In this document: positions 58,596 to 64,000 of the stretch, one piece after another
Layout: every line of letters begins with the position of its first letter
How positions within the stretch are numbered: the first letter of the stretch is position 1
DNA from: Gnetum montanum
Taxonomy: Eukaryota > Streptophyta > Gnetopsida > Gnetales > Gnetaceae
NCBI GenBank assembly: GCA_015680685.1
Contig: MNCI01015694.1
Span: 549,128-613,127, forward strand
Direction: 5' to 3'
Length of the DNA stretch: 64,000 nt
Notes under the pieces: generated by a model
Databases searched by the model: none
The model's input: the letters and a program-made list of their open reading frames with translations, nothing else
What the model was told of the DNA's origin: nothing
Position numbers and translations under genes: made by a program

Positions 58596-59990
58596 TGCTG
58601 AAGGTGGTGAACAAATGGGATGCTTCGTTTGCATGGTCATATCCTGAGTTAACTGGAGTTGATCCTAGGGTCTGCCAACATTGGATATATATTGACCCCT
58701 CCATGAAGCCACGACGATAGCCACAAAGGCGATTGAACCCCAAAATGAAGAAAGTCATCAAAGATGAAATTGAATAGTTCCTAAAGGCAAGGTTCATCTA
58801 TTCTATTGCCAATAGCGAATGGGTCAGCCCACTCATTATTGTGCCAAAGAAAGGTGTCAAATGGAGGGTCTATATTGATTTCCAATTGCTCAACATGACT
58901 ACCTTCAAGGATCACTTCCCATCCATTTGTGGACCACATGTTGGATACCATTGCAAGGCATTGTTACTACAGCTTTTTTGATGGTTATAGTGGCTATAAC
59001 CAAATCCAAATTGCACTAGAGGACCAGGCCAAAACAACTTTCACAAGTCCATGGGGGACTTTCACATACAAGAAGATGCCTTTTGGCCTATGTAATGCAC
59101 CTGCCACATTCCAACGCCTTGTCCTCAGCATCTTCCAACAACAAATTGGCAATGGGGTAGAAGTCTTCATGAATGACTTCTCTACCTAAGGGGCCACGTT
59201 TGAGCAATCCTAAGACAGTCTTGAGAAGGTTCTAAAAAGGTGTGTAGACACTAATCTATAGCTCAATTGGTAGAAAATCCATTTAATGATCCAAGAAGGC
59301 ATTATGCTAGGGCATCACATCTCAAAAATAGGGATTATCATGGATCCTGAAAAGATCAGGGTCATCCAAGGAATCACCCAACAACCAAGCACTGTAAAAG
59401 AAGTTTGATCATTCCTTGGCCACATTGGTTACTATCGGCACTTCATTGAAAACTTCTCAAAGATCGTCAAGTCGTTGGTAGAACTTACAAAGAAAGATGC
59501 TCAGTTCATCTAGACTAAGGAATATGAATCAGCATTCCAATTACTTAAATAGAAACTCTAGTTCTACGGGCACTTGATTGATCCAGGCCCTTCCACATCA
59601 TGACGGATGCATCTAATTATGCCTTGGGAGTTGAGCTTACACAGTGTGACGATCAATAACGTCCATACTATATCCACTGTGCAAGTTGTAGCATTGTGGG
59701 TGCTCAGCTTAACTACAACACCACTAAAAAGGAGTTTTTTGTTTGCCTTGGAAAAATTCTAACACTATGTGCTAAGATACAAGGTGTTTGTGCATACTGA
59801 CCATAGTGTTATCCAGTTCCTAATGAACAATCCAATGGTGAGCCCCTGCATCATCTAGTGGCTAGTGATTCTTTAGAAGTTTGACATCACCATGGTAGAC
59901 TGAAAGGGGACCAAGAATGTGGTTGCTGACCACTTGTCTTAGTTGCGATGGGATGACACAGAAGAGGAGGAGCCCATCTCTGACCAATTT
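58596..59990 (+). pseudogene. pol: Athila-like reverse transcriptase and RNase H of A2 (uninterrupted)
   Basis: AFAWSYPELTGVDPRV, FIYSIANSEWVSPLIIVPKK and YIDFQLLN are followed by a one-base deletion near 58925. The frame resumes YSFFDGYSGYNQIQIALEDQ, TTFTSPWGTFTYKKMPFGLC, NAPATFQR and EVFMNDFST. The catalytic box is FMND, so the first Asp has become Asn, a different lesion from A1. GIIMDPEKIRVIQGITQQ crosses the site occupied by N1 in A1 without interruption. RNase H: FHIMTDASNYALGVELTQC, then a deletion around 59735 removes the part with the catalytic Glu neighbours, then VFVHTDHSVIQFL. Confidence 0.9.
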
Positions 59991-61310
59991 CCAGTTGAAG
60001 TCCTCTTTGCAGGTTCAGTCAATCCGCAAGTGCCCAAGGAATCCCCTTGGTTTAGCCACATCCTCACCTACCTCACCACTCAGGAGTTTCTGAAGAAGTG
60101 GGACCATACGTAGAAACAACAATTTCTCCATAAGGCCAAGCACTTCATGGAAATCAATGGCCACCTTTACAAGGTGTGCACAGATGGCTTGATTCAATGG
60201 TGTTTCCCTGATAATGATACACTGCACATCCTCCAAGATGCTCATGAGGGTCCTTGTGAAGGCCACTATGCTAGATGCTGCACAGCCATTAAGATCCTAC
60301 TTGCAGGGTATTACTGGCCCACAATTTTTAGGGATGCATAATGGTTCACCCGCTCCTGCAAATGATGTGAGAGAGATGGTGGAATGATAGAATAGTTGGA
60401 AGGACCTCAACAGTGGATCCAGCCACTAGAGCCCTTCAACATTTGGGGCATCGACTTCATGGGGCCTATCACACCCCTATCAAATGGAAAGGCGTATATC
60501 ATCGTAGCTATGGACTACTGGACAAAGTGGGTGAAGTGACAGCCATCGTCGACTATTCTTCAAGTACCTCTGCACAATTTATCCAACAACAAATCATCAA
60601 TAGGTTTGGAGTGTGACGTGCACTCATCTCAAATAATGGCACTCATTTCACGGGTGTCACTTTTTGAAAACTCATGCAACACTTGGGGGTCACCCATAAA
60701 TTTACAACACCCTATCACCCCCAAGCCAACGAATAGGCTGAAGTCACCAATAGGTAGATCACTAAGATCCTCACCCAAACCATTAGCAAATATAGGAGGG
60801 ATTGGAGCACCAAACTTAACGATGCCCTTTGGGCTTATCGCTGCACTTGGAAACTTCCTATAGGGTACTCTCCCTATGAGTTAGTGTACGGTAAGCTACC
60901 AAAACTTCCAATCCAGGAAGAACTCTAGATACTATTCACCGCCAGTGACTTAGGCCTTGACCTACCACTAGCACAACAAGAACGACTCATCAATTTAAGT
61001 GTGCTAGATGAGAATCGATTAGTGGCCCTATCTTCAAATGAGATCCATAAGGCCTACAAAAAAATGACATGATCTTAGGATTCGGAAGGTCACATTCAGA
61101 TGTGGAGACAAGGTGTTGTATTGGAACCCCTCACATGTACCACAACTGACCAAGTTCCAAACACTGTGGGAGGGACCTTACATTATCTTCAAGACCTTTC
61201 CATTTGGGGCCTTACTCATCCACAAACCTGACGACCCCACACAAATGTAGTTGGTCAAGTGGCAACAACCAAAACCTTTCCATGAACTCCACCTAACCAG
61301 TGCTGCCACC
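59991..61310 (+). pseudogene. pol: Athila-like integrase of A2
   Basis: HHCC domain: DAHEGPCEGHYARCCTAIKI, YYWPTIFRDA, then WFTRSCK, where the Cys pair is damaged. Core: FNIWGIDFMGPITP (Asp), then a one-base deletion near 60531 (GTGGGTGAAGTG against GTGGGTAGAAGCG in A1). TGA replaces the codon after FGV at about 60614. SNNGTHFTGVTF has Asp to Asn. HPQANE, stop, AEVTN retains the Glu. C-terminal ending is as in A1. Confidence 0.88.
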
Positions 61311-62880
61311 TCATCATCACCAAGATAACCTCATTCCATTTTTTGCATATCCTCCTTTCCACCCAGTCATGGGGGAGACTGTCATCCCTGCTAATCCATT
61401 CTACTACATCCCTCGCTATTTTTGAATTTTTTTCACACTTTTCTATTTTTTGAACATCATTCATACATTTTCTAATTCTTGTTAATTTTTTCCTTTCTTT
61501 AATTATTTTCAATTTCTTTGTGTGTGTTTCATTTTCAAGTGATTGCTAATACATTGTCTTATTATCATCAGGTGTCTAGTGTGGATGGTCTTCATTGTGA
61601 TGGATCATGTACAATGGTCCACCTAGTTATCTGGCTCCTACCCTTGCATTGTTGTTCTTGGACTTTACATCTATTTTCAGCTCATAAAGTCAGCAGTGAG
61701 TCCACGTTATCCACCCATTCACCCACTTCATGGTTTCCCTTCCATTGGAAACATGCAACCCCTTCACTTAAAAACATTTTAATTAATGTGTGACTTGTGT
61801 AGTTCCTAGACTCGGGGATGATCCAATGGTTGGAATCGGGTGTGACTTCAAGGGGAAGGCAACATTTGTCATCCTCTTCTATCCCCCAAGTGGCTAATGT
61901 GTCCTTACAGATTTCCTACCACTCCATGGTCTTCTCTACAAGGAAGCTCCTGGGCAATTTGACCTTGCATGGTGTGGTCCTCATCAAAAAATCCAAAACA
62001 AATCCAAAAAAAATAAAAATAAACATGAGGATTCAAAGCACACCCCTTGGTCAAATGCATGCAAACAAGCATGGGTATTTACATGGTGTGGTTCCCATGA
62101 AAGAACACAAAAAAAATCAAGTCATCACTATGTGGAAATTTAAAGCACACCCCTTAGACTACCTCTCATGAGCCACAAGCACTAGTTATGGGACTTCCTT
62201 CATCCCTTCTAACTTCATCCCATTTTCCTTCCCCCATCTCATGTCTGTTGGAGTGGTGGTTCTCTGTGGGTGCATTCCTATCTACTTGGGGGATGGTCAG
62301 GGCTTTATCTATGGTTGCGATGTCACTGTATGCAGATGGTTTTGGGTCTGAACTCAAGAAAGGTTCTACCGGGTCACTTAACCACAACTGCACATGGGGT
62401 TTCATGTGACCGATGATCAGAATTTCCACTCTCTCGTCTCTCTCTTCATCCATTTCTCTCCATAACTTACCTCACTGCCTCTCTTATGTTTTGAAAGTTC
62501 ATCATGGTTTCCATGGACTTCTCATGCCTTGGCAGGTTCACTTGGATGGGCGTCTTAACTTGCGATCACCATTTCTTAATCTTGGAGCCCATGGACTCTG
62601 GTGTTAAGGATACGCAAGGGCTATTATGACTATCTCCTGCTATGGGGAGGATCCACTTGCGTATTCTTGGTCTTGTTTGTTAAGCCCCCAATCCTTTTTA
62701 TTTTGTGGTTGATTATTTTCATGTCCCATTGCTTGATTTCTTCCCCATAGAGTTCTTTTTTCCATGTTCTCCTACCTTTGACTCTTTTTCTAGCTCAGGT
62801 TACCTTCCTCATGTCCTCGATTACATTCCTGGTCTCTTACGCTCTTCAACCACCCCAATTTGTCATTTTAAATTCATTTT
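61311..62880 (+). other. Post-pol region of A2, conserved with A1
   Basis: GGGGGAGA at 61371-61378 and a T-rich stretch (61420-61540) are followed by sequence matching 40030-41390. The sense frame 61818-62171 (117 codons) and the frames 62188-62409 and 62413-62607 are more open than in A1. Antisense frame 62166-62453 has the same 95-codon length as in A1. No domain is recognised. Confidence 0.6.
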
Positions 62881-63418
62881 TTGGTCTTTTTATGGGCTGT
62901 TCAATGGGTGCAACACCTTGCGTATATGAGGCCACGTATACGTAGCCACCTGCATACATGCGGCCACATATATGCAACCCCATCGACGAAGCACCCCATC
63001 GCTATATATATGCCCATTGCACTTTGATTTTCCATCATTTTGCAAACAAATTGGGGGGAGATGTTGCCATTTTTTTTGACAAACTTCTTCCCAAGAACCT
63101 ACATTTCATCATGTATCTGCATCAACTGATCCTTGCCCTCTTAAGCAACTGGAGGTATGCTCTTAGTCATGGGGGGTGAAGCCTATGAGTAATTAATTAA
63201 CTAAGACTTCGCACCTCAAAAGGGAAGAAACAAAAATAATAAGCTTAAACTCCAACTTATTCCTTGATTGTTTTTGGCTCTAACTCATGAATTAACACTT
63301 CAGGGAACTTAATGGGATGCCCGTGCCAGCAACATAACTTAGTCAAACTAAGAAGGTGTATAAGGACCATTTTGAGCTACTTATGCACTGTCTAATGGGT
63401 GGTTATGTTTGATTGCAG
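62881..63418 (+). promoter_or_regulatory. Internal promoter and leader intron of ORF2 in A2
   Basis: The CpG-rich block GTATATGAGGCCACGTATAC, CATGCGGCCACATATATGC and CATCGACGAAG precedes TATATATA at 63003-63010. The splice donor candidate is GTATGC at 63156. The acceptor TTTGATTGCAG ends at 63418, before the ATG. The intron would be 263 bp. Confidence 0.6.
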
Positions 63419-64000
63419 ATGGCACCCAAAATTAGGCATCCAAGGGGTGAAGGACCATCACAACCGAGGGACAAGCATCCACGAATAGGAAGGGGATGAG
63501 GCATGCAACAACCAAAGCACATGGAGGGCTCTCATGCAACTGGTGCCCTCTACGAAGGACCTGATGTGGAATTTGTCCATAAAATTCTTGAAGAGGAGCT
63601 ACCCAGCAAGCAATCGTAGGGAGATGAAACTCCAAGGATAGCACCAAGGCTTAAAGTCACCTTGACCCAAGCCTGTCTTGATGCTATTAAGCTATGAGAA
63701 GTGCAATAGATGGTTCTACAAGAGCTAAAATTTGGACCATTTCTCGGAAATGCACCAAAAGATGTCAGACTCCAATTGCAAAGTTCTCCTATGTGGCCAA
63801 TCATCACAACTAGTGGTGAATGGTACCTAGGAGAAACCTATCTCTTCTGGACAAATCGGCAACTAGGGTCCATAGTAAGGATTAAGGAAATTTATGTCTC
63901 TTACTTTGTAAAGGAAATAATGCAAGCTCTAGGGTTGCTAGAGACCAGAGTAGATGTGGTAGAAATCCCAAAACAAGCAAATCCTAAGGTAAAAGGGGAG
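63419..64000 (+). pseudogene. Accessory ORF2 of A2, N-terminal part, cut by window end
   Basis: MAPKIRHPRGEGPSQPRDKH is open here where A1 has a TAG at codon 5. After a TGA, the sequence continues FVHKILEEELPSKQ, VTLTQACLDAIK, MVLQELKFGPFLGNAPKDVR, MWPIITTSGEWYLGETYLFW, VRIKEIYVSYFVKEIMQALG and VDVVEIPKQANPKVKG. It matches 41905-42482. The coiled-coil half lies beyond the window. Confidence 0.7.

Larger units (their letters stand above)
44974..64000 (+). mobile_element. Athila-like LTR retrotransposon A2, interrupted by N2, truncated by window end
   Basis: Module order is the same as A1: LTR2, PBS 45881, gag 46025-46130 and 55327-57713, protease 57714-58330, RT 58600-59520, RNase H to about 59950, integrase to about 61320, post-pol to 62880, promoter and intron to 63418, ORF2 from 63419. 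It shares LTR2 with A1 and is collinear with it at every module. The 3' LTR, if present, lies beyond 64000. Confidence 0.9.

Noticed and set aside
13264-64000. Possible reassigned UAG codon, since most interrupting stops are TAG
   Set aside because: Sister copies show CAG at the same sites, frameshifts and catalytic-residue losses accompany the stops, and no relative is intact. Methylation-driven decay explains it better.

Overview
The window is repeat-rich nuclear DNA of a land plant, most likely a seed plant. Almost everything recognisable is LTR retrotransposon of the Ty3/gypsy superfamily, from two lineages: an Athila-like family (called A here; tRNA-Asp primer site, Athila-type reverse transcriptase and integrase) and a Tat-like family (called N; second archaeal-type RNase H between RNase H and integrase, LTRs near 1.65 kb). 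I found no host gene, rRNA, tRNA gene, CRISPR or bacterial feature. All coding regions are broken by stops or frameshifts, so they are listed as pseudogenes.

Layout. Positions 1-7260 hold old minus-strand Athila-like remnants: gag, protease, RT and integrase read from about 6800 down to 2340, with LTR scraps at 6830-7240 and 640-960. A second minus-strand piece (1-640) joins an LTR-type promoter to the start of an accessory ORF. Positions 7260-13263 are AT-rich and gene-free, with a SINE-like tRNA-derived piece (7495-7640), clusters of a short palindromic motif (8360-8850 and 11990-12470), an assembly gap (9819-10140) and a 239-bp sequence in three copies (11121-11838). Positions 13264-64000 hold two Athila-like elements in tandem, both on the plus strand and sharing one middle LTR: LTR1 (13264-14154), A1, LTR2 (44974-45879), A2, which runs off the window. 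Each A element has gag, protease, RT/RNase H, integrase, a 1.6-kb post-pol region, an internal promoter with a leader intron, and a long coiled-coil accessory ORF (ORF2). A Tat-like element is nested in each. N1 (18721-37793, target duplication AGCAT) sits in the RT of A1. N2 (46136-55321, target duplication TCCCT) sits in the gag of A2. In both cases the sister A copy shows the uninterrupted target.

Most notable: N1 carries an antisense, apparently multi-exon gene (25427-29152) between its protease and RT. The A elements carry ORF2 on the sense strand behind its own promoter. Both look like a globular domain followed by coiled coils. N2 lacks RT, RNase H, integrase and the antisense gene, and its breakpoints fall at arrays of a short motif that bounds the modules in N1. 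Many stops are CAG to TAG changes, readable by comparing A1 with A2, as expected from plant CHG-methylation decay. Coordinates of degenerate modules are approximate; all similarity statements are by eye.
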